Shown here piece after piece: positions 24,516-34,727 of a DNA stretch of 51,791 nucleotides; the stretch's first letter is position 1, and every line of letters begins with the position of its first letter. The DNA comes from Stutzerimonas stutzeri (GTDB taxonomy: Bacteria; Pseudomonadota; Gammaproteobacteria; Pseudomonadales; Pseudomonadaceae), in the NCBI RefSeq assembly GCF_013522825.1, contig NZ_JAAMQZ010000033.1, positions 1 to 51,791 on the forward strand. Direction: 5' to 3'. Both the position numbers and the translations under genes were made by a program. The notes beneath the pieces were generated by a model, which saw nothing but the letters and a program-made list of their open reading frames with translations, did not search any database and was not told the origin of the DNA.

Positions 24516-26327
24516 GTCCACGTCGGTGCCGCGCAGCACGGCAACGTAATACGAGAGCAGCTGCAACGGCAGGGTGTAGAGAATCGGCGCCAGTGCGTCG
24601 TGGATATGCGGCATGTTCACCACGAAGGTTCCCTCGCCGTTTTCCATGGCGGCGGCGCCATCGGCGAAGACGATCAGCTCGCCACCACGGGCGCGGACTT
24701 CCTGCAGATTGGACTTGAGCTTTTCCAGCAGCTCGTTGTTCGGCGCCACCGTGACCACCGGCATGTCGGCGTCCACCAGCGCCAGCGGGCCGTGCTTGAG
24801 TTCACCGGCGGGGTAGGCTTCGGCGTGGATATAGGAAATTTCCTTGAGCTTGAGCGCACCCTCCATCGCCACCGGATACTGCGCGCCGCGCCCGAGGAAC
24901 AGGGTGTGGTGCTTCTCGGCGAAATGCTCGGCGATCTTCTCCACCGTGGTATCCATCGCCAGCGCCTCGCCCAGGCGGGTCGGCAGGCGACGCAGTTCGG
25001 CCACCAGTTCGGCTTCCTTGTCTGCCGACAGAGTGCCGCGCACCTGGCCCAGCGCCAGGGACAGCAGCATCAGCCCGACCAGCTGGGTGGTGAAAGCCTT
25101 GGTCGAAGCGACGCCAATTTCCGGGCCGGCCTGGGTCAGCAGGCAAAGGTCGGATTCGCGCACCAGCGAACTGATGCCGACGTTGCAGATCGCCAGGCTG
25201 GCCAGATAGCCGCCCTCTTGCGCCGAAAGCACCTTGGCATTGCGTAGCGCGGCCAGGGTGTCGGCGGTCTCACCGGACTGGGAAATGGTGACGAACAGGC
25301 TGTCGGGCTGCACCACCACCTTGCGGTAGCGGAACTCGCTGGCCACCTCGACCTGGCAGGGAATACCGGCCAGTTCTTCCAGCCAGTAACGCGCAACCAT
25401 GCCGGCGTGATAACTGGTGCCGCAAGCGACGATCTGCACGTTGCGCACCCGGGCGAACAGCTCGGCGGCCTGCGGACCGAAGGCCTGCACCAGCACCTGC
25501 CTGTCACCCAGGCGGCCTTCGAGGGTGCGCTGCACGACCTTGGGCTGCTCGTGGATTTCCTTGAGCATGAAGTGACGGTATTCACCCTTGTCCGCCGCCT
25601 CCGCGCCTTCGTGGTACTGCACAGCCTCGCGCTGCACCGGCTGGCCGTCGGCATCCCAGATCTGCACGCTGTCGCGGCGGATCTCGGCGATATCGCCTTC
25701 TTCCAGGTACATGAAGCGGTCGGTGACCTGACGCAGCGCCAACTGGTCGGAAGCCAGGAAGTTCTCGCCCAGCCCCAGGCCGATCACCAGTGGGCTGCCG
25801 CTGCGGGCCGCGAGCAAACGGTCAGGCTGACGGGCCGAAACCACCGCCAGGCCATAGGCGCCATGCAGTTCCTTGACCGCAGCCTTGAGCGCGACGGTGA
25901 GATCGCCGAACTCGTCGAGCTTGTGGCTCAGCAGATGCACGATGACTTCGGTATCGGTATCGGAACGGAATTCGTAGCCCATGCCCTTGAGCTGGCTGCG
26001 TAGCGCTTCGTGGTTCTCGATGATGCCGTTGTGCACCACCGCCAGGTCATCGCCGGAAACATGCGGGTGGGCATTGCGCTCGCACGGCGCGCCGTGGGTC
26101 GCCCAGCGGGTGTGGGCAATGCCCAGGCGCCCGGTCAGTTCTTCGGCCTGCTGCGCGCTTTCCAGCTCGGCAACCTTGCCCGCGCGGCGAAGCCGTTTCA
26201 GCTGGCCGGCGGCATCCAGTACGGCGATGCCGGCGCTGTCGTAACCGCGGTATTCGAGGCGTTTGAGGCCTTCGAGAAGGATTGCGCTGATATTGCGCTC
26301 GGCGACGGCGCCAACGATGCCACACAT
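24477..26327 (-). CDS. glmS: glutamine--fructose-6-phosphate aminotransferase GlmS
   Basis: The 616-residue enzyme starts MCGIVGAV, so that Cys2 becomes the N-terminal nucleophile of its glutaminase domain (about residues 2-225). Two sugar-isomerase (SIS) domains follow, with ACGTSYHAGMVARYWLE, SQSGETADTLAALR and the C-terminal DQPRNLAKSVTVE. It makes glucosamine-6-phosphate from fructose-6-phosphate and glutamine, the first committed step to peptidoglycan and lipopolysaccharide. The DeoR-type regulator gene ends two bases ahead of the glmS start, so both are made from one transcript, with glmU further upstream on the same strand. Confidence 0.97.
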   Translation of the reverse strand: MCGIVGAVAERNISAILLEGLKRLEYRGYDSAGIAVLDAAGQLKRLRRAGKVAELESAQQAEELTGRLGIAHTRWATHGAPCERNAHPHVSGDDLAVVHNGIIENHEALRSQLKGMGYEFRSDTDTEVIVHLLSHKLDEFGDLTVALKAAVKELHGAYGLAVVSARQPDRLLAARSGSPLVIGLGLGENFLASDQLALRQVTDRFMYLEEGDIAEIRRDSVQIWDADGQPVQREAVQYHEGAEAADKGEYRHFMLKEIHEQPKVVQRTLEGRLGDRQVLVQAFGPQAAELFARVRNVQIVACGTSYHAGMVARYWLEELAGIPCQVEVASEFRYRKVVVQPDSLFVTISQSGETADTLAALRNAKVLSAQEGGYLASLAICNVGISSLVRESDLCLLTQAGPEIGVASTKAFTTQLVGLMLLSLALGQVRGTLSADKEAELVAELRRLPTRLGEALAMDTTVEKIAEHFAEKHHTLFLGRGAQYPVAMEGALKLKEISYIHAEAYPAGELKHGPLALVDADMPVVTVAPNNELLEKLKSNLQEVRARGGELIVFADGAAAMENGEGTFVVNMPHIHDALAPILYTLPLQLLSYYVAVLRGTDVDQPRNLAKSVTVE

Positions 26328-26329
26328 GT

Positions 26330-27112
26330 TCAGTTCTCCAGATCGTTTTCGATGGCCGCGCAGATCAGTCTGACACCACGGGCCTGAATGCTGTTACGCG
26401 CCTCGCTGGCGAGGCGTTCATCGGTAATCAAGGTATGGATGCCGCTCCAGGGCAGCTCCAGATTGGGAATGCGCCGACCGATCTTGTCCGATTCGACCAT
26501 GACGATCACTTCCCGCGCGACCTCGGCCATCACCCGCGACAGGCCCAGCAACTCGTTGAAGGTAGTGGTGCCGCGCTGCAGGTCGATGCCATCGGCACCG
26601 ATGAACAACTGGTCGAAATCATAGGAGCGCAGCACCTGTTCGGCCACCTGGCCCTGGAAGGATTCCGAGTGCGGGTCCCAGGTGCCGCCGGTCATCAGCA
26701 ACACCGGTTCGTGTTCCAGCTCGCGCAGGGCGTTGGCCACGTTCAGCGAATTGGTCATCACCACCAGGCCCGGCTTGTGACCCAGCTCGGGAATCATCGC
26801 CGCGGTGGTGGTGCCGCTGTCGATGATGATCCGTGCATGCTCGCGAATGCAGCCCACCGCCGCACGGGCAATGGCCTGCTTGGCGGGAGAAACCCGCTGG
26901 GTGGTATCGCCAATCAACTCCTGCGGTAGGGGCACCGCACCGCCATACCGGCGCAGCAGCAGGCCGTTCTTCTCCAGTGCGGCAAGGTCCTTGCGGATGG
27001 TGACTTCGGAGGTCTCGAAGTGCCTGGATAACGCATCGACGCTGACCTCGCCCTGCTCGTTGAGCAACGCAAGGATAGCGTGACGACGTTGTGGCGTGTT
27101 GCGCTTGGACAT
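26330..27112 (-). CDS. DeoR-family transcriptional regulator next to glmS
   Basis: The 260-residue protein has a DeoR-type helix-turn-helix (VSVDALSRHFETSEVTIRKDLAALEKNGLLLRRYGGA). A sugar-phosphate-binding domain follows, with the family motif SGTTTAAMIPEL and the later IGADGIDLQRG. Such regulators respond to phosphorylated sugars. Its place between glmU and glmS suggests that it senses an amino-sugar phosphate and adjusts glmS, which is inference. The start MSKRNTPQRRHAIL at 27112 is chosen because homologues begin there. The frame remains open 21 codons upstream without a better ribosome site. Confidence 0.9.
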   Translation of the reverse strand: MSKRNTPQRRHAILALLNEQGEVSVDALSRHFETSEVTIRKDLAALEKNGLLLRRYGGAVPLPQELIGDTTQRVSPAKQAIARAAVGCIREHARIIIDSGTTTAAMIPELGHKPGLVVMTNSLNVANALRELEHEPVLLMTGGTWDPHSESFQGQVAEQVLRSYDFDQLFIGADGIDLQRGTTTFNELLGLSRVMAEVAREVIVMVESDKIGRRIPNLELPWSGIHTLITDERLASEARNSIQARGVRLICAAIENDLEN

Positions 27113-27181
27113 ACGCAATGTTTCGATTCGAAAGTTAAGGGTGCGAATCAAAACATAAGCACCCACAGGGTGCAAGCTGGC

Positions 27182-27252
27182 GTAGAGTGGATGTCGCTTT
27201 TTACATCCACCTGGCTCCGCTCGTCGGCTCGGTAAAGCGTGAGCCGACCTAC
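27182..27252. repeat. double palindromic element between glmR-like gene and glmU
   Basis: Two stem-loops stand side by side: GTGGATGTcgctttttACATCCAC and GTCGGCTCggtaaagcGTGAGCCGAC. The whole is framed by GTAG and CTAC, as in the other repeat elements of this window. It fills much of the 156-bp gap between the regulator and glmU. Confidence 0.65.
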
Positions 27253-27268
27253 AGCTTTTGCTTCAAGC

Positions 27269-28633
27269 TTATGACTTCTTTTTCACCGGCCTTTGCCAAC
27301 CTTCGATATTGCGCTGCCGTCCGCGCCCAAGCGCGAGGTTGTGTGCCGGTATGTCTTCGGTGATCACCGAGCCGGCCCCCGTGGTCGCGCCGTCACCAAG
27401 ATTCAGCGGCGCCACCAGCGAGCTGTTGGAACCGATGAAGACGTCTTCGCCCATTACCGTTCTGAACTTGTTGGCGCCGTCGTAATTGCAGGTGATGGTG
27501 CCGGCGCCGATGTTGGTTCGCGCGCCGATCTCGGCGTCGCCCAGGTAACTCAGGTGACCGGCCTTGGCACCCTCGGCCAGGGTCGCGTTCTTCAGTTCGA
27601 CGAAGTTGCCCACATGCGCCCTGGCGCCGAGCACGCTGCCGGGACGCAGGCGGGCGAAGGGGCCGCAATCGGCGCCTTCGCCGACTTCCGCGCCTTCCAG
27701 ATGGGAATTGGCCTTGATGATCGCGCCCTTGCGCAGGGTACTGTTGCTGATCACGCAATTCGGCCCAATCTGCACGTCATCTTCGATAACCACACGGCCT
27801 TCGAGGATTACGTTGATGTCGATCAGCACATCGCGCCCCACCGAAACCTCACCGCGAAGATCGAAACGCGCCGGATCACGTAGCGTCACGCCTTGCGCCA
27901 TCAAGCGCCGCGCCGCACGCAGCTGATAGTGGCGCTCCAGCTCAGCCAGCTGGATACGGTCATTGGCGCCCTGCACTTCCATGGCGTCCCGGGAGTGTTC
28001 CGTAGCGACACGCAAGCCGTCGGCCACTGCCATGGCGATCACGTCCGTCAGGTAGTACTCACCCTGGGCGTTGCTGTTGGACAGGCGCCCCAGCCACTCG
28101 CCGATGCGGCTACCCGGCACCGCCAGGATGCCGGTATTGCCTTCGCGAATCGACCGCTGCTCGTCACTGGCATCCTTGTGCTCGACGATGGCCTGCACCT
28201 CGCCGCGTTCATCACGGACGATACGGCCATAGCCGCTGGGGTCGTCGAGCATCACGGTGAGCAGCGCCAGTTGCTCGGGGCCGACCTTGTGCAGCAGCCG
28301 CTGCAGGGTATCGGCTTCGATCAGCGGTACATCGCCATAGAGAATCAGCACCCGCTCAGCCGAGAAGTTCGGCAATGCCTGCGCCACAGCATGGCCGGTG
28401 CCGAGCTGCTCGGCCTGAAGCACCCAGGTCAGATCCTCACCCGCCAGGCGCTCGCGCACCTGCTCGGCGCCGTGGCCGATCACCACCTGAATGCTCTGGG
28501 GTTGCAGGGCGCGTGCCGTATCGATGACGTGACCGAGCATCGATTTGCCAGCCACCGGATGCAGGACCTTGGGCAGGGCGGAACGCATGCGGGTGCCTTG
28601 GCCGGCGGCGAGAATGACGATATCGAGTGACAT
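27269..28633 (-). CDS. glmU: bifunctional UDP-N-acetylglucosamine pyrophosphorylase/glucosamine-1-phosphate acetyltransferase GlmU
   Basis: The 454-residue enzyme has an N-terminal nucleotidyltransferase domain (LAAGQGTRMRSALPKVLHPVAGK near the start, then LILYGDVPLI). The C-terminal left-handed beta helix consists of hexapeptide repeats (from about residue 250, with the typical VGNFVELKNATLAEGAKAGHLSYLGDAEIG). It acetylates glucosamine-1-phosphate and then joins it to UTP, giving UDP-GlcNAc for the cell wall and LPS. The start at 28633 begins the conserved domain. The bidirectional terminator upstream separates it from the atp operon. Confidence 0.97.
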   Translation of the reverse strand: MSLDIVILAAGQGTRMRSALPKVLHPVAGKSMLGHVIDTARALQPQSIQVVIGHGAEQVRERLAGEDLTWVLQAEQLGTGHAVAQALPNFSAERVLILYGDVPLIEADTLQRLLHKVGPEQLALLTVMLDDPSGYGRIVRDERGEVQAIVEHKDASDEQRSIREGNTGILAVPGSRIGEWLGRLSNSNAQGEYYLTDVIAMAVADGLRVATEHSRDAMEVQGANDRIQLAELERHYQLRAARRLMAQGVTLRDPARFDLRGEVSVGRDVLIDINVILEGRVVIEDDVQIGPNCVISNSTLRKGAIIKANSHLEGAEVGEGADCGPFARLRPGSVLGARAHVGNFVELKNATLAEGAKAGHLSYLGDAEIGARTNIGAGTITCNYDGANKFRTVMGEDVFIGSNSSLVAPLNLGDGATTGAGSVITEDIPAHNLALGRGRQRNIEGWQRPVKKKS

Positions 28634-28710
28634 GGGTGCTGATCCTGAACGGTATGGGTCGAAGGTAGCGGTGGTTCGACTGTGCCGGCACCGAAAAATT
28701 ACAGACAAGA

Positions 28711-28736
28711 AAAAGGGTAGCCAAGGCTACCCTTTT
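28711..28736 (-). terminator. terminator of the atp operon
   Basis: AAAAGGGTAGCC-aa-GGCTACCCTTTT is a strong stem with A and T runs on its two sides. Read on the minus strand it closes the atpIBEFHAGDC transcript. It lies 78 bp before the glmU start, so glmU needs a promoter of its own there. Confidence 0.85.
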
Positions 28737-28757
28737 ACTCGTGCGCGATGAAGACGC

Positions 28758-28901
28758 CAGCAGAGCGTTGAAAACTACCTGCGTTGGCAAGACTTCGTTG
28801 AAAACAGCCTCAGAATGCTCATTTAGAACACCTAAACTGCGCTTCTTCGGCTGTTTTCGCCTCGCCTTTCCTGCCTCGCCTACGTTTTCAACAGCCTGCT
28901 G
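28758..28901. repeat. 144-bp inverted-repeat element, MITE-like
   Basis: The ends CAGCAGAGCGTTGAAAAC and GTTTTCAACAGCCTGCTG pair with three mismatches, and a second inner pair (GTTGAAAACAGCC with GGCTGTTTTC) lies inside. It contains no gene. The element is wedged between the atpC stop and the operon terminator. I believe similar sequences occur between genes in other Pseudomonas genomes, but that must be searched. Confidence 0.65.
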
Positions 28902-28906
28902 GTCGA

Positions 28907-29335
28907 TCAGTGTCGACCGTACTTCTTGCGCAGCTGCTCGATGGTACGCAGCTGGGCTGCGGCCTCGGCCAGACGAGCGGCGGCGGAGCCGTAGTCGAAA
29001 TCCACGCCTTTCTCGTGCAGTGCCTTTTCGGCAGCCTTGACGGCGGCCTGAGCGGCAGCCTCGTCAATGTCCTTGGCGCGAGTAGCGGTATCGGCAAGCA
29101 CCTTCACCATGTTCGGCTGCACCTCGATGAAGCCGCCGGAGATGTAGAAGATTTCTTCCTCGCCACCCTGCTTGATCACGCGCACCGGACCGGGCTTGAG
29201 ATCGCTCAGCAGCGGCGCGTGGCCCGGCAGGATACCGATGTCACCCAGGTTGCCATGGGCGACGACCATTTCCACCAGCCCCGAGAACAGCTCTTCTTCC
29301 GCACTGACGATGTCGCAATGGACTGTCATAGCCAT
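28907..29335 (-). CDS. atpC: ATP synthase epsilon subunit
   Basis: The 142-residue protein has the N-terminal beta sandwich typical of the epsilon subunit (VHCDIVSAEEELFSGLVEMVVAHGNLGDIGILPGHAPLLS). The C-terminal pair of helices (AAVKAAEKALHEKG... RTIEQLRKKYGRH) can inhibit the enzyme. It sits in the central stalk of the F1 part. It is the last gene of the atp operon. An 80-bp gap with a GC hairpin precedes it. Confidence 0.96.
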   Translation of the reverse strand: MAMTVHCDIVSAEEELFSGLVEMVVAHGNLGDIGILPGHAPLLSDLKPGPVRVIKQGGEEEIFYISGGFIEVQPNMVKVLADTATRAKDIDEAAAQAAVKAAEKALHEKGVDFDYGSAAARLAEAAAQLRTIEQLRKKYGRH

Positions 29336-29392
29336 ACTTATGCCTCGGTAATCTTCCCCTGAGCCGGTCAGCGCCGGTCAGGGGCGGGATCG

Positions 29393-29410
29393 GCGCCCGC
29401 AAGCGGGCGC
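29393..29410 (-). other. GC hairpin between atpD and atpC
   Basis: GCGCCCGC-aa-GCGGGCGC forms a perfect stem directly after the atpD stop. Beside it, CCCCTGAGCCGG and CCGGTCAGGGG form a second, imperfect one. No T-run follows. Such hairpins may protect the upstream part of the transcript and lower atpC expression. Confidence 0.5.
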
Positions 29411-29415
29411 GCCAG

Positions 29416-30792
<1,377 letters not shown>

Positions 30793-30839
30793 GTTTGGTT
30801 CCTCTGACTTTTCAGCCATTGTTAACAGTTGAACCGTTC

Positions 30840-31706
30840 TTAAACCGCGGCAGCGCCGCCGACGATTTCCGAAATTTCCTGAGTGATCGCAGCCTGACGG
30901 GCCTTGTTGTAGACCAGTTGCAGGTCACCAATCAGCTCCCCGGCGTTGTCGGTTGCACTCTTCATGGCAATCATCCGTGCGGCCTGTTCGGCTGCACCGT
31001 TCTCAACCACCGCCTGATAGGTCTGGGACTCGATGAAACGAACCAGCAGCGCATCCAGCAGTTGCTGGGCGTCCGGCTCGTAGAGGTAGTCCCACTGACC
31101 TTTCTTGACCGGTTCGGCATTCGCTGCCGCCGCCAGGGGCAGCAGCTGGTCGACCGTCGGTTTCTGGGTCATGGTGTTGATGAACTTGTTGGATACCAGG
31201 TACAAGCGATCCACCCGGCCTTCCTGGAAGGCATCGAGCATGACCTTGACGCTGCCGATCAGGTCATTGATCGACGGCGCTTCACCGATGTTGCCGATGG
31301 CTGCAACCACGTTGCCGCCAAAACTGCGGAAGAAGCTTGCGCCCTTGTTGCCGATCACGCAGAGGTCAGCCTCGACCTTCTGATCGTGCCATTCCTTCAT
31401 GTGCTTGATCAGCGCCTTGAACAGGTTGGTGTTCAGGCCACCGCACAGACCACGATCGGTTGACACAACGATATAACCGACACGCTTGACCGGACGCTCC
31501 ACCATGAACGGGTGGCGGTATTCCGGGTTGGCACTGGCCAGATGGCCAATCACCTGCCGGATCCGCTCCGCGTAGGGACGGCTGGCAGCCATGCGCTGTT
31601 GTGCCTTGCGCATCTTGCTGACCGCCACCTTCTCCATGGCGCTGGTGATCTTCTGCGTGCTTTTGATGCTCGCAATCTTGCTGCGAATCTCTTTTGCGCC
31701 TGCCAT
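30840..31706 (-). CDS. atpG: ATP synthase gamma subunit
   Basis: The 288-residue protein starts MAGAKEIRSKIASIKSTQKITSAMEKVAVSKM and ends with NKARQAAITQEISEIVGGAAAV. These are the two long helices that form the rotating shaft inside the alpha/beta ring. The middle, STDRGLCGGLNTNLFKALI, is also typical. It passes rotation from the c ring to the catalytic sites. It lies between atpA and atpD, with gaps of about 50 bp. Confidence 0.97.
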   Translation of the reverse strand: MAGAKEIRSKIASIKSTQKITSAMEKVAVSKMRKAQQRMAASRPYAERIRQVIGHLASANPEYRHPFMVERPVKRVGYIVVSTDRGLCGGLNTNLFKALIKHMKEWHDQKVEADLCVIGNKGASFFRSFGGNVVAAIGNIGEAPSINDLIGSVKVMLDAFQEGRVDRLYLVSNKFINTMTQKPTVDQLLPLAAAANAEPVKKGQWDYLYEPDAQQLLDALLVRFIESQTYQAVVENGAAEQAARMIAMKSATDNAGELIGDLQLVYNKARQAAITQEISEIVGGAAAV

Positions 31707-31756
31707 TTGACACCTATCGGGTTAGCAGGCGGGAACCTTGCGGCTCCCGCTGCGGC

Positions 31757-33301
31757 TTACCAGCTTTGCGTGGCCTTGAACTTCTCGATACCGGCTTTCA
31801 GGCCAGCGTCGATCTCGTCGTTGAAGTCACCCTTCACGTTGATCTTCGCCATCAGGTCGGCGAATTCGTGGTTGAAGAAGGCGATCAGGGCCTGCTCGAA
31901 GGCGCCAACCTTGGCCACGTCCACGTCGGTCAGGAAGCCACGCTCGGCGGCATACAGGGACACGGACATGTCGGCGATGGACATCGGCGCATACTGCTTC
32001 TGCTTCATCAGCTCGGTAACGCGCTGACCATGCTCGAGCTGCTTGCGGGTCGCTTCGTCCAGGTCGGAAGCGAACTGCGCGAACGCAGCCAGTTCACGGT
32101 ACTGGGCCAGCGCGGTACGGATACCACCGGACAGCTTCTTGATGATCTTGGTCTGCGCAGCACCACCGACGCGGGATACCGAGATACCGGCGTTGACGGC
32201 CGGACGGATGCCTGCGTTGAACATGGCCGATTCCAGGAAGATCTGACCGTCGGTGATGGAAATCACGTTGGTCGGAACGAACGCGGAAACGTCACCGGCC
32301 TGGGTTTCGATGATCGGCAGCGCGGTCAGGGAACCGGTCTGGCCCGTCACGGCACCGTTGGTGAACTTCTCGACATACTCCTCGGATACGCGGGAAGCGC
32401 GCTCCAGCAGGCGGCTGTGGAGATAGAACACGTCGCCCGGGTAGGCTTCACGTCCCGGTGGACGACGCAGCAGCAGGGAAATCTGGCGGTAGGCCACAGC
32501 CTGCTTGGACAGATCGTCATACACGATCAGTGCGTCTTCACCGCGGTCGCGGAAGTACTCGCCCATGGTGCAACCGGCATAAGGCGCCAGGAATTGCAGG
32601 GCAGCAGACTCCGAAGCGGAAGCCGCGACGATGATGGTGTTGGCCAGGGCGCCGTGCTCTTCCAGCTTGCGCACCACGTTGGCGATGGTCGACTGCTTCT
32701 GACCGATGGCTACGTAGACGCATTTGATGCCGCTGTTACGCTGGTTGATGATGGCGTCGATCGCCATGGCGGTCTTGCCGATCTGGCGGTCACCGATGAT
32801 CAGCTCGCGCTGGCCACGGCCAACCGGAATCATGGCGTCGACCGACTTGTAGCCGGTCTGTACCGGCTGATCGACCGACTTACGCCAGATCACGCCCGGT
32901 GCCACTTTCTCGACGGCGTCGGTAGCCTGGGCATTGATCGGACCTTTGCCGTCGATCGGGTTGCCCAGGGCATCGACCACACGACCCAGCAGCTCCGGAC
33001 CTACCGGAACTTCAAGGATGCGACCGGTGCACTTGGCGCTCATGCCTTCGGTCAGGCCCAGGTAGTTACCCAGAACCACGGCACCTACGGAGTCCTGCTC
33101 CAGGTTCAATGCCATGCCGAAGATGCCGCCAGGGAACTCGATCATCTCGCCGTACATCACGTCGGCCAGACCATAGATACGTACGATGCCGTCAGACACG
33201 CTGACGACGGTGCCCTCATTACGGGCTTGAGCAGCGACATCGGATTTCTCGATGCGCTGCTTAATGATTTCACTAATCTCGGAAGGATTCAGTTGCTGCA
33301 T
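31757..33301 (-). CDS. atpA: ATP synthase alpha subunit
   Basis: The 514-residue subunit starts MQQLNPSEISEIIKQRIEKSD. It has the nucleotide loop GDRQIGKTAMAIDAIIN, the family signature around PGREAYPGDVFYLHSRLLERA, and ends FKATQSW. It alternates with beta in the F1 hexamer and carries the non-catalytic nucleotide sites. The start lies 15 bp after the atpH stop. Confidence 0.98.
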   Translation of the reverse strand: MQQLNPSEISEIIKQRIEKSDVAAQARNEGTVVSVSDGIVRIYGLADVMYGEMIEFPGGIFGMALNLEQDSVGAVVLGNYLGLTEGMSAKCTGRILEVPVGPELLGRVVDALGNPIDGKGPINAQATDAVEKVAPGVIWRKSVDQPVQTGYKSVDAMIPVGRGQRELIIGDRQIGKTAMAIDAIINQRNSGIKCVYVAIGQKQSTIANVVRKLEEHGALANTIIVAASASESAALQFLAPYAGCTMGEYFRDRGEDALIVYDDLSKQAVAYRQISLLLRRPPGREAYPGDVFYLHSRLLERASRVSEEYVEKFTNGAVTGQTGSLTALPIIETQAGDVSAFVPTNVISITDGQIFLESAMFNAGIRPAVNAGISVSRVGGAAQTKIIKKLSGGIRTALAQYRELAAFAQFASDLDEATRKQLEHGQRVTELMKQKQYAPMSIADMSVSLYAAERGFLTDVDVAKVGAFEQALIAFFNHEFADLMAKINVKGDFNDEIDAGLKAGIEKFKATQSW

Positions 33302-33316
33302 GCCACGACCCTCAAA

Positions 33317-33853
33317 TCAGGATTTCAACGATTCGGCCAACTGGCTCAGTTTGCCGCGGACCGAACCGTCGACAACCACATCACCGGCGCGGATGACTAC
33401 GCCGCCGATCAGCGCAGGATTCACGGCCTGCTGGAGGTTGACGGTGCGATCTAGCCGCTTCGACAGGGCGGCAGCCAAAGTTTGCAGTTGCGCGTTGCTG
33501 AGCTCGAAGGCAGTTTCGATTTCTGCCTCAAGCGTTTTTTCGGCTTGCGCCTTGATGTCCTCGTACAGCTCACTCACCGTCGGCAGTACCGACAGGCGAT
33601 CATTCTCGCCAAGGCTGCGAACGAAATTGCGGAAGGCTTCATCCGTATCGTCGCCTAGCAGGCGGACCAGCTCCTGAACCTTGCTTTCACTGGTCAGGCG
33701 AGGGTCGCTCAGCAGGGCCGAAACTTCCGGGACTTCAACGGCGATGGCCGACAGGCTCAGCATCTTCGACCAGGACTCGGTCTGTCCGACCGCACTGGCA
33801 AACTCGAAAGCGGCTTTCGCGTAAGGCCGAGCAAGCGTCTGGGTATTGATCAT
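33317..33853 (-). CDS. atpH: ATP synthase delta subunit
   Basis: The 178-residue protein starts INTQTLARPYAKAAFEFA and has the C-terminal signature NPALIGGVVIRAGDVVVDGSVRGKLSQLAESL. The delta subunit joins the peripheral stalk (b subunits) to the top of F1. It begins 12 bp after the atpF stop. Confidence 0.96.
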   Translation of the reverse strand: MINTQTLARPYAKAAFEFASAVGQTESWSKMLSLSAIAVEVPEVSALLSDPRLTSESKVQELVRLLGDDTDEAFRNFVRSLGENDRLSVLPTVSELYEDIKAQAEKTLEAEIETAFELSNAQLQTLAAALSKRLDRTVNLQQAVNPALIGGVVIRAGDVVVDGSVRGKLSQLAESLKS

Positions 33854-33865
33854 CGCTTGCCTCGC

Positions 33866-34336
33866 TTAAAGTTGGGAGGCCAGTTTTTCGACCAGTTCGT
33901 TGTGTACCTTGGCGTCCACCTGGGACTCCAGGATCTTCTCTGCACCGGCGACGGCCAGAGCCGCTACCTGACTGCGCAGTTGATCCCTGGCACGGTTCAC
34001 TTCCTGTTCGATTTCGGCGCGGGCACCGGCGACGAGTCGCTCGCCTTCGCTACGTGCCTGCTGCTTGGCTTCCTCGACGATCGCGTTGGCTTGCTTGTTG
34101 GCCTGCTCGATGATCTGGGCAGCCTGTTCCTTCGTCTCACGCAGGGTGTTGGTCACCTTGTCCTGAGCCAGTTTCAGGTCTTGCTGCGCACGGCCAGCCG
34201 CATCCAGCCCTTCGGCGATCTTCTTCTGGCGCGCTGCCATGGCTGCCGTTACCGGTGGCCAGACGAGCTTCATGCAGAACCAGACGAAGATAGCGAAGGC
34301 GATCGTTTGACCGAACAGCGTCAAGTTAATGTTCAC
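33866..34336 (-). CDS. atpF: ATP synthase b subunit
   Basis: The 156-residue protein has one N-terminal membrane helix (INLTLFGQTIAFAIFVWFCMKLVWPPV). A long charged helix follows (about residues 35-140, with KKIAEGLDAAGRAQQDLKLAQDKV), which pairs with a second copy to form the peripheral stalk. The 93-bp gap between atpE and atpF holds an imperfect hairpin GGGGCTCGCC-cgg-CGAACCCC, which could adjust translation of the two genes, since the c subunit is needed in many more copies. Confidence 0.96.
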   Translation of the reverse strand: MNINLTLFGQTIAFAIFVWFCMKLVWPPVTAAMAARQKKIAEGLDAAGRAQQDLKLAQDKVTNTLRETKEQAAQIIEQANKQANAIVEEAKQQARSEGERLVAGARAEIEQEVNRARDQLRSQVAALAVAGAEKILESQVDAKVHNELVEKLASQL

Positions 34337-34429
34337 AGCGATTTACCTCGTGCTATCTCGTTCAACGCGGGAGTCATTCCACGGCGACGGGGCTCGCCCG
34401 GCGAACCCCATCTGAAACCGGATAAATGC

Positions 34430-34657
34430 TTAACCAGCGACAACGAAGATGAGGTACATCGCGATACCGACACCGATCATCGGTACGGCGTCGAGCAGGC
34501 CGGCCATCAGGAAGGTCTTGGTTTGCAGCTGCGGAGCCAGCTCAGGCTGACGAGCGGTGGATTCCAGCAGCTTGCCGCCCAGCAGGGCGAAGCCGATACC
34601 GGTGCCCAGGGCACCCAGACCAATCATGATAGAGGCGGCGATGTAGACGAGTTCCAT
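34430..34657 (-). CDS. atpE: ATP synthase c subunit
   Basis: The 75-residue proteolipid has two membrane helices joined by the polar loop ARQPELAPQ. The second helix carries the proton-binding Asp in GLLDAVPMIGVG. No Gln or Ser/Thr pattern of sodium-binding rings is seen, so a proton-driven ring is expected. About ten copies form the rotor. The protein is shorter than the 85-residue form I remember for P. aeruginosa and lacks its C-terminal tail, ending FVVAG. The ribosome site AGGAG precedes the start. Confidence 0.95.
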   Translation of the reverse strand: MELVYIAASIMIGLGALGTGIGFALLGGKLLESTARQPELAPQLQTKTFLMAGLLDAVPMIGVGIAMYLIFVVAG

Positions 34658-34727
34658 GTAAAGCTCCTGAAGCTAGGGGGGTTAAGGTTTTTCGTTTTGA
34701 AGCAAAAGTGTTTCCAGGGGTCTGAGC

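Noticed and set aside
31694..33454. 586-codon open frame opposite atpA
   Set aside because: It is antisense to a certain ATP synthase gene and has no recognisable domain.
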